Below, in pieces: positions 25,001 to 34,734 of a DNA stretch of 64,000 nt. The notes below the pieces were generated by a model. That model saw only the letters and a list, made by a program, of their open reading frames with translations. It did not search any database and was not told the origin of the DNA. Each line of letters opens with the position of its first letter. The first letter of the stretch is position 1. Origin of the DNA: Parahaliea maris (lineage in GTDB: Bacteria; Pseudomonadota; Gammaproteobacteria; Pseudomonadales; Halieaceae); assembly GCF_008064665.1 (NCBI RefSeq), contig NZ_VRZA01000003.1:682001-746000 (forward strand). Direction: 5' to 3'. A program made the translations under genes and the position numbers.

Positions 25001-25699
25001 GTGAGTGCCATCCACTGCCGCGACCTGTGCAAGACCTTCCACCAGGGCGAGGAGGAAATCACCGGGCTCGACCATGTCAGCCTGGATATCGAGGCTGGCA
25101 GCTTTGTCGCCCTGGTCGGCCCCTCCGGTTCCGGCAAGACCACTCTGCTGAACGCCATGGGTGGGCTCGACCGGCCGGACAGCGGCGAGATCGTGCTCGG
25201 CGATACCCGCATCGATACCCTCGATCAGGGCGAGCTGGCCGATCTGCGGCTCAATCGTATCGGCTTTGTGTTCCAGTCCTACAATCTGGTGCCGGTCCTG
25301 TCTGCCCGGGAAAACGTGGAGTTTGTCATGCAGCTTCAGGGGGTTGGCGCTCAGGAGCGGGCGGCCCGGGCCGAAGCCGTGCTGGCGGAAATTGGCCTGG
25401 AGGGCCTGTCCGGGCGCCGACCGGCAGAGTTGTCGGGCGGCCAGCAACAGCGGGTGGCGGTGGCCAGGGCCATCGCCAGCGAACCACAGCTCATCCTGGC
25501 GGACGAACCCACCGCCAACCTCGACAGCCACAGTGCCACCCAGCTGATGGAGTTGTTCGTCCACCTCAACCGCGAGCACAAGGTGACCTTTGTGATGGCC
25601 ACCCACGACACCCGGGTGATGCGCTATGCCCGCCGGGTGGTCAGCCTGCAGGATGGTCGTATCGAGAGCGACCAGCGGACCCCCGAAGCCGTCGAATGA
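25001..25699 (+). CDS. LolD/MacB-type ABC transporter ATPase
   Basis: A 232-residue ATPase with Walker A GPSGSGKTT, Q-loop FVFQSYNL, signature LSGGQQQRVAVARA, Walker B LILADEPT and the switch His in MATHDTRV. The length is normal for LolD/FtsE-type subunits. It begins with GTG 24 bp after permease 2 and ends overlapping the start of the barrel gene, so it is the energising part of the same complex. Confidence 0.92.
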   Translation: MSAIHCRDLCKTFHQGEEEITGLDHVSLDIEAGSFVALVGPSGSGKTTLLNAMGGLDRPDSGEIVLGDTRIDTLDQGELADLRLNRIGFVFQSYNLVPVLSARENVEFVMQLQGVGAQERAARAEAVLAEIGLEGLSGRRPAELSGGQQQRVAVARAIASEPQLILADEPTANLDSHSATQLMELFVHLNREHKVTFVMATHDTRVMRYARRVVSLQDGRIESDQRTPEAVE

Positions 25700-26952
25700 G
25701 GGGCGCACTGACACGCAATCTCCTGCTCACCATGGGCCTGCTGGTAGCGCAGGCCAGCTGGGCTGACATACCCGGCCTGCAGGGTGGGCACCTGAAAACC
25801 CAGCTGTTCGGCAGCCACTATCCCGGTGACAGCCTGTTGCGCCAGGCCTATGGCCCCGAGAGCGTCGATGCCGGTGCGGAATTCCGCCTGCGCTTTGCCG
25901 GCCGCCGGGGCGCCTGGGATGTGCAGGCGGACTACCAGTTGCTGGGGCGCTGGGGCGACACCGTCAATACCCCCGCGGCGCTGCAGGATACTGCTGTGCC
26001 GTCGACGCTGCCGGACGACGAGCGGCGCTGGTGGCAGCTGACCGACACCCTCAGTGATGGCAGCCGCCACGCGGTGGCGCAACGACTGGACCGGCTCAGC
26101 GTGGGCTATACCGGGGAGCGCGTGGTCTGGCGCTTCGGGCGCCAGGCCATCAGCTGGGGCAACGGGCTTATCTTCAATCCGGTGGATGTCTTCAACCCCT
26201 TCGACCCCGCCGCGGTAGACACCGAATACAAGGTGGGCGACGACATGCTGAGCGGCCAGTACCTGCTGGACAGCGGCAGCGACTGGCAACTGGTGCGGGT
26301 CGAACGCCGCGACGGGGCGGGTGATGTGAACAGTGACGTCAGCTCCTCCGCGCTCAAATTCCACGGCTTTGCCCTGGAGCGGGAGTACGACCTGCTGGTG
26401 GCCGAGCACTACGGTGACACCATGCTGGCCATCGGCGGCAGCACCAACCTCGGCGACGCAGTACTGCGGGGCGATGTCGTGAGCACCGACAGCGCCGATG
26501 GCTGGGTCACCAGTGCGGTGCTGGACTGGACCTGGTCCTGGGTTTGGGGCGGCCACAATGTCAGCGCGGTGGCCGAGTATTACTTCAACGGTTTCGGCCT
26601 GCGCGAGGGTGACTACTCACTTACTGGCCTGGCACCCGATACGGCGCTGGGAATGCGCCTGGCGCGGGGCGACCTGTTCGCCATCGGCCGGCACTACCTG
26701 GCCAGCTCGCTGCAGGTGGAGTTGACCCCGCTGCTGCACCTGCAGCCCGCCCTGTACGCCAATGTGGGCGACGGCTCGGGGCTGGCGCAAGTGGTGTTGA
26801 ACTGGGATATGGCGCAGGACTGGCAACTGCTGGCGGCGCTCAACGTTCCGCTGGGGCCCTCGGGGACCGAGTACGGTGGCCTGGAGGTCTCCCCAGCGGG
26901 CACGCTGGCTACCGGCCCCGGCCTGTTCCTGCAGCTCGGGGCCTGGTTCTGA
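25696..26952 (+). CDS. Outer-membrane beta-barrel protein of the ABC operon
   Basis: A 418-residue exported protein with a signal peptide of about 25 residues (ends SWA). It is made of alternating short strands with many aromatic/Gly residues, e.g. VVWRFGRQAISWGNGLIFNP, and ends in FLQLGAWF with a C-terminal Phe, typical of outer-membrane barrels. The ATG overlaps the TGA of the ATPase gene (ATGA). Its place suggests an outer-membrane partner for the LolA-like protein and the permeases. No specific family is assigned with confidence. Confidence 0.75.
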   Translation: MRGALTRNLLLTMGLLVAQASWADIPGLQGGHLKTQLFGSHYPGDSLLRQAYGPESVDAGAEFRLRFAGRRGAWDVQADYQLLGRWGDTVNTPAALQDTAVPSTLPDDERRWWQLTDTLSDGSRHAVAQRLDRLSVGYTGERVVWRFGRQAISWGNGLIFNPVDVFNPFDPAAVDTEYKVGDDMLSGQYLLDSGSDWQLVRVERRDGAGDVNSDVSSSALKFHGFALEREYDLLVAEHYGDTMLAIGGSTNLGDAVLRGDVVSTDSADGWVTSAVLDWTWSWVWGGHNVSAVAEYYFNGFGLREGDYSLTGLAPDTALGMRLARGDLFAIGRHYLASSLQVELTPLLHLQPALYANVGDGSGLAQVVLNWDMAQDWQLLAALNVPLGPSGTEYGGLEVSPAGTLATGPGLFLQLGAWF

Positions 26953-26958
26953 CGGTGG

Positions 26959-27582
26959 TTACAGGCCCAGTGCCTCCCGGGCACGCGGCAGCCAGGCGTG
27001 GATGTTGGCGCAGTCCTCGGGGACGGATTCTTTCACCCAGCCGCAGAATTCGGTGCACACCAGCAGGTCGATGTCGGCGAGGGTGACGCTGTCGCCCACC
27101 AGGAAGGGGGAATCCGCCAGTGCGGCATCGATTGCCCGGAAGGCTGGTGCCAGGCGCAGCTTGCCGCGTTCGACCAGTTCCGGGATCTGGGGAATGTCCA
27201 GCCCGCCGGGAAGCGCACGGCCGGCAAAGTTCGGGTTGCCATTGCGCAGGATCTCGGCCACGGCCGTCAGGCAGGTGTTGAAGATCTGGTGGTCCCAGCT
27301 GATGACCTGGGCTTTCTCCAGGGCGGTGGTGCCCAGCAGGGGTTTGTCGGGGAATTTTTCCTCGAGGTACACACAGGCGCCGATCACCTCGGCCAGTACG
27401 ACGCCCTCATCGGTGACCAGCGTCGGTACCGTGGCTACCGGATTGACCGCCCGGAATTCGTCCTTGAACTGCTCCAGCTTCATCAGGTCGACCTGCTCGG
27501 TCTCGATATCGATGCCCTTGTAGTTGATGAAGAGCTGGAGGCGTTTGGGGTTGGGGGCGGGGTCGTAGGTGTACAGTTTCAT
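26959..27582 (-). CDS. Glutathione S-transferase family protein
   Basis: A 207-residue two-domain protein. The thioredoxin-like N-terminus is MKLYTYDPAPNPKRLQLFIN, with the cis-Pro in NPVATVPTLV and the EVIGACVYLEEKFP segment that binds the gamma-glutamyl part. The helical C-terminal domain has the DIDLLVCTEF core. The usual Ser/Cys near residue 10 appears as Asn/Pro, so the catalytic residue is unclear. It ends 6 bp from the convergent barrel gene. Confidence 0.85.
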   Translation of the reverse strand: MKLYTYDPAPNPKRLQLFINYKGIDIETEQVDLMKLEQFKDEFRAVNPVATVPTLVTDEGVVLAEVIGACVYLEEKFPDKPLLGTTALEKAQVISWDHQIFNTCLTAVAEILRNGNPNFAGRALPGGLDIPQIPELVERGKLRLAPAFRAIDAALADSPFLVGDSVTLADIDLLVCTEFCGWVKESVPEDCANIHAWLPRAREALGL

Positions 27583-27659
27583 GCAGGGCCTCTGTTATCC
27601 GTGCTGTCGAGAGTGGGCATCTATCCTAGGGACAATCCGGGGAGCTGGCCAGAGGCGAG

Positions 27660-27688
27660 TTTTCCCCCGTCCTATATCTGGCTATAAT
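27660..27688 (+). promoter_or_regulatory. Promoter of the cytochrome c5 gene
   Basis: A perfect TATAAT (27683-27688) lies 30 bp before the start codon with a weak TTTTCC at the -35 position and a 17-bp spacer. Confidence 0.5.
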
Positions 27689-27717
27689 GCGCGCCACACA
27701 AGAAAAGGACCGGTAGT

Positions 27718-28140
27718 ATGATCCGTACCCTGACAATCCTGGCGACCCTGCTGGTCGCTGTAGCTGCCTCCGCGGTTGAACTGAGCGACAGCCAGCGCGC
27801 CGCCATCGAAGAACGCATTGCCCCGATCGGGGATGTCTGCCTGCAGGGCGACACCAGCTGTGGCGGCCCGGCCGTGGCTGTGAGCAGCGGCCCCCGCTCC
27901 GGCCAGGAAGTCTTCGATGCCGCCTGCATGGCCTGTCATTCCACCGGCGCCGGTGGTGCACCCATCAAGGGTGATGTGGATGCCTGGGCGGCGCGTATCG
28001 CCAAGGGTATCGACACCCTGCACCAGCACGGCATTGAAGGTATCCCGGGTACCGGCATGATGGCCAAGGGTGGCTGCGTCAACTGCTCCGACGAGGAAGT
28101 GATCGCCGCAGTGGACTACATGGTAGAAGAAAGCCAGTAG
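27718..28140 (+). CDS. Cytochrome c5-family periplasmic protein
   Basis: A 140-residue secreted cytochrome c. It has a signal peptide of about 20 residues, one heme motif CMACH near residue 77, and a later Met-rich segment GTGMMAKGG giving the sixth ligand. The C-terminal pair CVNC is the c5-type disulfide; an extra Cys pair (VCLQGDTSC) sits before the heme. It would carry electrons in the periplasm. It is a single gene closed by its own terminator. Confidence 0.88.
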   Translation: MIRTLTILATLLVAVAASAVELSDSQRAAIEERIAPIGDVCLQGDTSCGGPAVAVSSGPRSGQEVFDAACMACHSTGAGGAPIKGDVDAWAARIAKGIDTLHQHGIEGIPGTGMMAKGGCVNCSDEEVIAAVDYMVEESQ

Positions 28141-28160
28141 GCCCGGCTCCAAACCCCCTG

Positions 28161-28193
28161 AAGCCGCGGCTGCCCCTGGCGCCGCGGCTTTTC
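28161..28193 (+). terminator. Rho-independent terminator after cytochrome c5
   Basis: A 9-bp stem AAGCCGCGG / CCGCGGCTT with a 12-nt loop ends in four Ts, 21 bp after the stop codon. Confidence 0.8.
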
Positions 28194-28315
28194 TGTCTGT
28201 GCGCTTGGTGCACACTCCCTCACGGGCCACAAGTTGCCATTCTTTAATGCAACCTTCCCGGGCTGTCACAGTCTGTCTGGTACACTTATTTGAACGTCCA
28301 GTTAAGGGGAAGTCC

Positions 28316-29467
28316 GTGAAACTTCGAGTTCTGATGCTGGTTGCCAGCGTCCTGCTGGTGGTGGGCTGTAGCGAGGAGGCGGCGGTTCCGCCACCGATCA
28401 ACGTGGTGGTGGACGAGGTGGTTGCGGAACCCTACCAGCCCAAGTCGACCTATGTGGGCCGCCTGCAGGCCCGCGACGATGTTGCCATCCAGGCCAAGGT
28501 CACCGGCTACCTGTCTTCCCGGGAGTTCCGCGAGGGCGAGCGGGTGGATGCCGGCGACGTGCTCTACACCATTGATGATTCCGAGTACCGTGCCGCACTC
28601 GCCAGGGCCAAGGCGCTGATGGCTTCGGCCACGGCCGCCCAGGCCAATGCCGAGCGCAACTTCAAGCGCGGCCAGGAGCTGCTGCCCAAGGGGGCCATTT
28701 CCCAGGCGGAAATGGATGACCTGCTGGCCCGCAAACTCGACGCTGACGCCCAGATAGAGTCCGCCCGGGCCGAGGTCACCAGTGCCGAGGTCTCCCTGAG
28801 CTATACCGTCATCAAGGCGCCGATCAGCGGCCGTATCGGCCGCAGCAGTGCCAGCCCGGGTGATCTCGTCGGCCCCAACTCCGGCAATCTCACCACCCTG
28901 GTCAGCATCGACCCCATCGAGGCCCTGTTCCAGATCAGCGAGGCAACCTATGTCTCGGCACTGGACCATCAGGAGGGCAACGTGCTCACGCCGGAATCAC
29001 TCAACAGCATCGAGGTGACGCTGGAACTCACTGACGGTGTGGTCTATCCCGAAGTGGGGCGGATCGACTACTTTGCCAACCGCATTGACGCCAACACCGG
29101 CACCCTGGAGACCCGCGCCGAGATACCCAACCCCGACTCCATCCTGGTGCCCGGCCAGTATGTGCGCGTTATCCTGCAGGACACCAACCTGCTGCAGGGC
29201 CTGTTCATGCCCCAGGCGGCAGTCCAGGCCGATCAGCAGGGGCCCTTCGTCCTGGTGGTCAACAGCAACAACATCATCGAGCGCCGCAACGTGGAACTGG
29301 GTGACCGCTTCGGCCTGCATATCCTGGTGCGCCGCGGGGTTGAGGAGGGCGAGCCTGTGGTGGTCCGGGGTTTGCAGCAGGTGCGGCCGGGTATGACGGT
29401 CCAGGTTACCGCGATGCCGGTGGGAGTCGACGACGACATTCCCGGCACCGGCGTAAAAGAGGGCTGA
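28316..29467 (+). CDS. RND efflux pump periplasmic adaptor (MexA/AcrA-type)
   Basis: A 383-residue lipoprotein adaptor: lipobox LLVVGC (Cys 18), barrel-sandwich halves (VAIQAKVTGYLSSREFREGE and YTVIKAPISGRIGRS), a helical hairpin between them, and the beta-barrel domain with TGTLETRAEIPNPDSILVPG. It links the inner-membrane pump to an outer-membrane channel. The GTG at 28316 has AAGGGGA upstream; earlier in-frame codons lack one. The pump gene follows after 9 bp. No TolC-like gene is nearby. Confidence 0.9.
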   Translation: MKLRVLMLVASVLLVVGCSEEAAVPPPINVVVDEVVAEPYQPKSTYVGRLQARDDVAIQAKVTGYLSSREFREGERVDAGDVLYTIDDSEYRAALARAKALMASATAAQANAERNFKRGQELLPKGAISQAEMDDLLARKLDADAQIESARAEVTSAEVSLSYTVIKAPISGRIGRSSASPGDLVGPNSGNLTTLVSIDPIEALFQISEATYVSALDHQEGNVLTPESLNSIEVTLELTDGVVYPEVGRIDYFANRIDANTGTLETRAEIPNPDSILVPGQYVRVILQDTNLLQGLFMPQAAVQADQQGPFVLVVNSNNIIERRNVELGDRFGLHILVRRGVEEGEPVVVRGLQQVRPGMTVQVTAMPVGVDDDIPGTGVKEG

Positions 29468-29476
29468 GGAGGCATC

Positions 29477-32400
29477 GTGTTCAGTGCATTTTTTATCCGC
29501 CGGCCGAAGTTCGCGCTGGTGGTTGCCATCGTCATGACCCTGGTGGGCGGGATTGCCATCTACTCCCTCCCTGTCACCGAGTATCCGGCGATTTCGCCGC
29601 CCAACATCGTGGTCAGCGGGCGCTATCCCGGCGCCTCGGCCGAAGTGGTGGAGGCCACGGTGGGTACGCCCATCGAAAACGCGGTCAACGGTGTGGAGGA
29701 CATGATCTACATGTCGTCCAAGAGCGCCAACGACGGCAGCTACCGCCTGACCGTCACCTTTGCGGTAGGCACCAATGCCGACATGGCACTGGTGCGGGTG
29801 CAGAACCGGGTCAAGCTGGCGGAGCCCGCCCTGCCCCAGGAAGTGACCGCCGGCGGCCTCAACATCGACGAGCGCTCCCCCGATATTCTCAAGATCGTCA
29901 GCTTCATGTCTCCCGACGAGTCGCTGGATTACAAGTTCATTTCCAACTACGTCAAGATCAACGTGCAGGCCGCCCTGGCCCGCCTGGACGGTATTTCCTC
30001 GGCGGATATTCTCGGCGAGGCGGACTATTCCATGCGCCTGTGGCTGGACCCGGACCGCATGGCCAAGTTGGGCCTGTCGGTGACCGATGTGACCGCCGCC
30101 CTGCGCGAGCAGAACGTGCAGGTGGCGGCGGGCAAGATCGGCGCCCCGCCCTTTGACGGGCCCCTGCAGGCTGAATTCACCCTGCAAACCAAGGGCCGGC
30201 TGAACGAGGTCAGCGAGTTCGAGGATATCGTGCTGCGGGCCCGGGAGGATGGCTCCGCCATCTACCTGCGCGACGTGGCGAAGGTCGAACTGGGGCAGGC
30301 CGGCTACAACTTCTACGGTGAGGTGGACGGCACCCCCGCGGTGAACGTGGCCCTCTACCTGATGGCCGACGCCAACGCCCTGGCCGCCGGGGAGTCTGTC
30401 GACAAACTGATCGAGGAGGTGTCCCACAGCTTCCCCGAGGGGATGGACTACCAGATCGGCTACGACACCACGCGTTACGTATCCACCGCCGTCAACCAGG
30501 TGGTGGAGTCGCTGTTTGTCGCCGTGCTGCTGGTGGTGGCGGTGACCTTTGTGTTCCTGGGCAACTGGCGCACGGCCCTGGTGCCCACGGTGGCGATCCC
30601 CGTATCCCTGATTGCCACTTTTGCCGTACTGCTCGCCATGGGCATGTCCATCAACACGGTGACCCTGTTCGGCCTGATCCTGGCCATTGGCATCGTGGTG
30701 GACGACGCCATCCTGGTGATCGAAAACTGCGACCGGCACCTGCGGGAAGACCAGGACATGAGCCCGGTGGATGCCGCCCTGGTGACCATGCAGGAAGTGG
30801 GCGGGGCGGTGATCGCCACCACCCTGGTGCTGCTGGCGGTGTTTGTGCCGGTGACCTTCCTGCCGGGGATTACCGGCGAGATGTATCGCCAGTTCGCGGT
30901 GACCATCTGTGTCGCGGTGGTCTTTTCCTCCATCAATGCGCTGACCCTGAGCCCGGCGCTGTGCGCGCTGCTGCTCAAGCCCGGCAAGCCGAAGGAGGCG
31001 CGCTGGTACCAGGCCTTCCTCGCCGGTTTTGGCCGTATCACGTCCCGCTATGATGGCGGTGTCCAGTGGTTGCTGCGTCGCCTGCTGGTGGTGGGGGTGG
31101 TGTTCCTGGTGTGGATGGGCGGCCTCGCCTTCGGGGTGATCAAGGTGCCTACGGCCTTTGTCCCGCTGGAGGACAAGGGCGCAATGCTGGTGGCGGTCCA
31201 GTTGCCGGACGCCTCTTCGCTGAATCGCACCAAGGACGTGATGGACAAGGTGCGCAACAAGCTCGCGGAAGACCCGGCAATCGAGAGCGTAACGGCTATT
31301 ACCGGCTTTTCCGTGCTGACCGGCGCCCTGGCGAGTAATGGCGGTACCCTGTTTGTCGAGCTCAGGCACTGGGACGATCGGCCCGAGGCCGAAAACAGCG
31401 TGTTCGGTATCGCCCGGCGGACCAACGGGCGCATGTTCATGGAGGTGCCCGAGGCCCAGGTGATGGCCATCACGCCACCCGCAGTCCCGGGCATGGGGGC
31501 CGTAGGCGGCCTCGAAATGCTGCTGCAGGATACCCTGGCGCGCTCCCCGGCAGAGCTGGCCGGCGTGCTCAATCGCCTGGTGGTGGAGGCCAACCAGCAC
31601 CCGGCACTGCAGGGGGTGTTCAGCACCTACCGCGCCAACGTGCCGCAGTTCTTTGTCGACGTGGACCGGGTCAAGGCCAAGAACCTGGGGGTGCCCCTGA
31701 GCGAGATTTTCTCCACCCTGCAGGCCCAGATGGGGTCGCTCTACGTCAACGATTTCAACAAGTTCGGCCAGACCTACCGGGTGATCATGCAGGCCCAGTC
31801 GCAGTTCCGCTCCGACCTCACCGACCTCGATCACTTTTACGTGAAGTCTTCCTCCGGCGAGATGGTGCCGCTGGCCACTCTGGTATCGATGCGCCCGGTA
31901 CTGGGGCCGGATGTGGGCACGCGCTACAACATGTTCCGCGCCGCTTCCGTCAATGGCAGCCCGGCTGCCGGTTACAGTACGGGTGAGGCCATGAAAGCCA
32001 TGGAAGAACTGGCCCGGGACATTCTTCCCGCCGGCTATCGCATCGAGTGGACCGGTATGGCCTACCAGTCCCAGCAGGCGGGAAGCGCCGCAACCCTGGC
32101 CTTTGCCCTGGCACTGATCTTTGTCTACCTGTTCCTGGTGGCCCAGTACGAAAGCTGGTCGATTCCGGCGGCGATTATCCTGGTGGTGCCGATGGCCATC
32201 GGCGGCGCCATCGTGGCGCTGTTGCTCACCAACCACTCGCTGAACCTGTATGCCCAGATTGGCCTGGTGCTGCTGATTGGTATGGCGGCCAAGAATGCCA
32301 TCCTGATCGTCGAATTCGCCCGCACCCGGCGCGAGCAAATGAAGGAGGAGATTCCCGTAGCGGCACGGGAGGCCGCGCGGCTGCGCTTCCGCGCGGTGTG

Positions 32401-32626
32401 CATGACGGCGATCTCCTTCATTCTCGGGATTCTGCCGCTGGTGTTTGCCAGCGGCGCCGGTTCGGCGGGGCAGCAGTCGCTGGGGATCACCGTGTTTGGC
32501 GGTATGCTGGCAGCCCTGCTGGTAGGCACCTTCTTTATTCCGGGGTTCTACGTAATTGTGCAGAGTGCGCGGGAGCGGATGAAGGCAAAGCTGGGGATCA
32601 CGCCGGGGGCGCCGAGTGCAGAATAA
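29477..32626 (+). CDS. RND efflux pump permease (AcrB/MexB-type, HAE1)
   Basis: A 1049-residue inner-membrane proton antiporter of the usual length, with 12 membrane segments and two large periplasmic loops. The proton-relay Asp pair lies in GIVVDDAILVIENCDRHL, and the relay Lys is in the last third (MAAKNAILIVEFA). It starts with GTG behind GGAGG. The call as multidrug pump is by family; the substrate is unknown. Confidence 0.93.
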   Translation: MFSAFFIRRPKFALVVAIVMTLVGGIAIYSLPVTEYPAISPPNIVVSGRYPGASAEVVEATVGTPIENAVNGVEDMIYMSSKSANDGSYRLTVTFAVGTNADMALVRVQNRVKLAEPALPQEVTAGGLNIDERSPDILKIVSFMSPDESLDYKFISNYVKINVQAALARLDGISSADILGEADYSMRLWLDPDRMAKLGLSVTDVTAALREQNVQVAAGKIGAPPFDGPLQAEFTLQTKGRLNEVSEFEDIVLRAREDGSAIYLRDVAKVELGQAGYNFYGEVDGTPAVNVALYLMADANALAAGESVDKLIEEVSHSFPEGMDYQIGYDTTRYVSTAVNQVVESLFVAVLLVVAVTFVFLGNWRTALVPTVAIPVSLIATFAVLLAMGMSINTVTLFGLILAIGIVVDDAILVIENCDRHLREDQDMSPVDAALVTMQEVGGAVIATTLVLLAVFVPVTFLPGITGEMYRQFAVTICVAVVFSSINALTLSPALCALLLKPGKPKEARWYQAFLAGFGRITSRYDGGVQWLLRRLLVVGVVFLVWMGGLAFGVIKVPTAFVPLEDKGAMLVAVQLPDASSLNRTKDVMDKVRNKLAEDPAIESVTAITGFSVLTGALASNGGTLFVELRHWDDRPEAENSVFGIARRTNGRMFMEVPEAQVMAITPPAVPGMGAVGGLEMLLQDTLARSPAELAGVLNRLVVEANQHPALQGVFSTYRANVPQFFVDVDRVKAKNLGVPLSEIFSTLQAQMGSLYVNDFNKFGQTYRVIMQAQSQFRSDLTDLDHFYVKSSSGEMVPLATLVSMRPVLGPDVGTRYNMFRAASVNGSPAAGYSTGEAMKAMEELARDILPAGYRIEWTGMAYQSQQAGSAATLAFALALIFVYLFLVAQYESWSIPAAIILVVPMAIGGAIVALLLTNHSLNLYAQIGLVLLIGMAAKNAILIVEFARTRREQMKEEIPVAAREAARLRFRAVCMTAISFILGILPLVFASGAGSAGQQSLGITVFGGMLAALLVGTFFIPGFYVIVQSARERMKAKLGITPGAPSAE

Positions 32627-32683
32627 CTGCGCCTGACCGGGCCCGGGAATGGCGGTGTTCGCTGCCGCTATTACCAGGCGCCG

Positions 32684-34678
32684 TCAGGCGAACAGTGCTT
32701 TCAGCCCGCTGAGGGTTTCCGCGGCGCGTTCCTGGTTGGCTTCCGGGCTGGCTTCGCCGCCGCCCTGCCACACCAGGTCTTCCTCGGGGAGTTCCGCCAG
32801 GAAGCGGCTGGGCTCACAGGGTACCGTCTCGCCGTACTGGCGGCGCTTTTCCGCCAGGCTCATGGTCAGGGTCTGGCGGGCGCGGGTGATGCCCACATAG
32901 GCCAGGCGCCGCTCTTCGGCGATGTTGTCCTCTTCCACGCTCACCCGGTGGGGCAGAAAACCCTCTTCCATGCCGATGATGTAGACGTGGGGGAACTCCA
33001 GGCCCTTGGATGCGTGCAGGGTCATCAGCTGTACGCAGTCGGGTCCCGCTTCTTCCTCGTCCTGCTGTTCCAGCAGGTCGCGCAGGATCAGGCGGTTGAT
33101 GGCATCCTTGAGGGTGATGTCCTCGTCGCGCATCAGGCGGTCGATGCTGTCCACCAGGAAGTGGACGTTGCTCATACGGCGCTCGGCCACTTCCTCGCTG
33201 GAGCTGAGCTGCAGCAGCCAGTCCTCGTAGTCGATGTCCCTGAGTAACTGGCGAATGCCGGTGACGCCAGCCTCCGTCTCATTGAGGCGGCGCATGCTTT
33301 CCAGCCAGTGGTGGAACTGCTTCAGGCGCTTGAGGCCCGCTTCGGGCATCACGCCCTCGCTGAGGCGCTCGCAGGCGGTGCTCAGGCCGCAGTGCTGCTC
33401 GTTGGCAAACTCGCCCAGGGCTTCGAGAGTGCTGGCGCCGAGTTTGCGCCGGGGCACGTTGGCGATGCGCAGGAAGGCGTTGTCGTCATCGGCGTTCACC
33501 AGCAGGCGCAGGTAAGCCATGATGTCCTTCACCTCGTTGCGGGCGAAGAAGGAAGTGCCGCCGCTCAGGTGGTAGGGCACGCCGCTCTGTTGCAGGGCCA
33601 GCTCGATCAGCCGCGACTGGTGATTGCCGCGGTAGAGAATGGCGTAGTCGCCGTAGCGGGTGCGCTTGCGCAGGCGGTGGTCCTGGATTTCCGCCACCAC
33701 CTGGTCCGCTTCGTCCTGTTCGTTGGCACAGCGCATCACCCGCAGCGGGTCGCCCATGCCCAGCTCACTCCACAGCTGCTTGTCGAACACGTGCTCGTTG
33801 TTGGCGATGAGGGTGTTGGCGGCCTTGAGGATGCGCGAGGTGGAGCGGTAGTTCTGCTCCAGCATGACGATCTTCAGGGCCGGGAAGTCTTCCCGCAGCA
33901 GGGCCAGGTTTTCCGGCTTGGCGCCGCGCCAGGCGTAGATGGACTGGTCGTCGTCGCCTACCACGGTGAGCCCGCCGCGCAGCCCCACGATCTGGCGCAC
34001 CAGCAGGTACTGGCTGGAGTTGGTGTCCTGGTACTCGTCCACCAGCAGGTAGTGGAGCTGGTTCTGCCACTTCTCGAGCACATCGGGCTGGTGTTCGAAG
34101 AGGATGGTCGGCAGCAGGATCAGGTCGTCGAAGTCGAGGGCATTGTAGGCCCGCAGTGCCCGCTGGTAGCGCAGGTAGGCCTGGGCGCAGAGGATATCCG
34201 CGGGGCTGGTGGCGCGGGCCACCGCCTCTTCCGGCAATACCCGGTCGTTCTTCCAGTTGGAGATGCGCTGCTGGACGGTGCCGGCCTGGTCGCCGTCGGA
34301 GCCGTGTTCCTGGATCAGCAGGTCCTTGATCAGGTTCTTGCTGTCCTCGCCGTCGAAGATGGAGAAGCCGTCCTTGAGCCCCAGGTGCTTGCGCTCCCGG
34401 CGGATGATGTTCAGGCCCAGCTGGTGGAAGGTACTCACGGTGAGTCCGTCACCCCCGCTGCCGAGAATCTTGCCCACCCGTTCCTTCATCTCCCGGGCGG
34501 CCTTGTTGGTGAAGGTCACCGCGGCGATGCGTTTGGCATCGATACCGCACTGCTCCACGAGGTAGGCGATCTTGCGGGTGATGACGCTGGTCTTGCCGCT
34601 GCCGGCGCCGGCCAGCACCAGCAGGGGGCCGTCGATGTAGCGCACGGCCTCGCGTTGGCGGGGGTTGAGTTGGGTCAC
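32684..34678 (-). CDS. rep: ATP-dependent DNA helicase Rep
   Basis: A 664-residue UvrD/Rep superfamily 1A helicase with motif I LAGAGSGKTSVITRKI, VTFTNKAAREMKERV, the DEYQDTN box, GDDDQSIYAWRGA, LEQNYRSTSRIL and LMTLHASKGLEFPHVYI. The start MTQLNPRQREAV is the normal Rep N-terminus. It helps replication forks past protein blocks. In Pseudomonas rep lies in the same neighbourhood as comM, glnK-amtB and dapF, as here. Confidence 0.93.
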   Translation of the reverse strand: MTQLNPRQREAVRYIDGPLLVLAGAGSGKTSVITRKIAYLVEQCGIDAKRIAAVTFTNKAAREMKERVGKILGSGGDGLTVSTFHQLGLNIIRRERKHLGLKDGFSIFDGEDSKNLIKDLLIQEHGSDGDQAGTVQQRISNWKNDRVLPEEAVARATSPADILCAQAYLRYQRALRAYNALDFDDLILLPTILFEHQPDVLEKWQNQLHYLLVDEYQDTNSSQYLLVRQIVGLRGGLTVVGDDDQSIYAWRGAKPENLALLREDFPALKIVMLEQNYRSTSRILKAANTLIANNEHVFDKQLWSELGMGDPLRVMRCANEQDEADQVVAEIQDHRLRKRTRYGDYAILYRGNHQSRLIELALQQSGVPYHLSGGTSFFARNEVKDIMAYLRLLVNADDDNAFLRIANVPRRKLGASTLEALGEFANEQHCGLSTACERLSEGVMPEAGLKRLKQFHHWLESMRRLNETEAGVTGIRQLLRDIDYEDWLLQLSSSEEVAERRMSNVHFLVDSIDRLMRDEDITLKDAINRLILRDLLEQQDEEEAGPDCVQLMTLHASKGLEFPHVYIIGMEEGFLPHRVSVEEDNIAEERRLAYVGITRARQTLTMSLAEKRRQYGETVPCEPSRFLAELPEEDLVWQGGGEASPEANQERAAETLSGLKALFA

Positions 34679-34734
34679 GGGTACAACACTGGGAGAATCA
34701 GGCCGGCCAGTGTAGCAGGATTCTCCCGGGGGAA

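Noticed and set aside
23621-25714. Open frame of 697 codons on the minus strand
   Set aside because: Antisense to the permease and ATPase genes; low-complexity His/Gln/Gly composition.
28997-32338. Open frame of 1113 codons on the minus strand
   Set aside because: Entirely antisense to the RND pump; rich in His/Gln/Gly as expected for the complement of GC-rich coding sequence, with no family motif.
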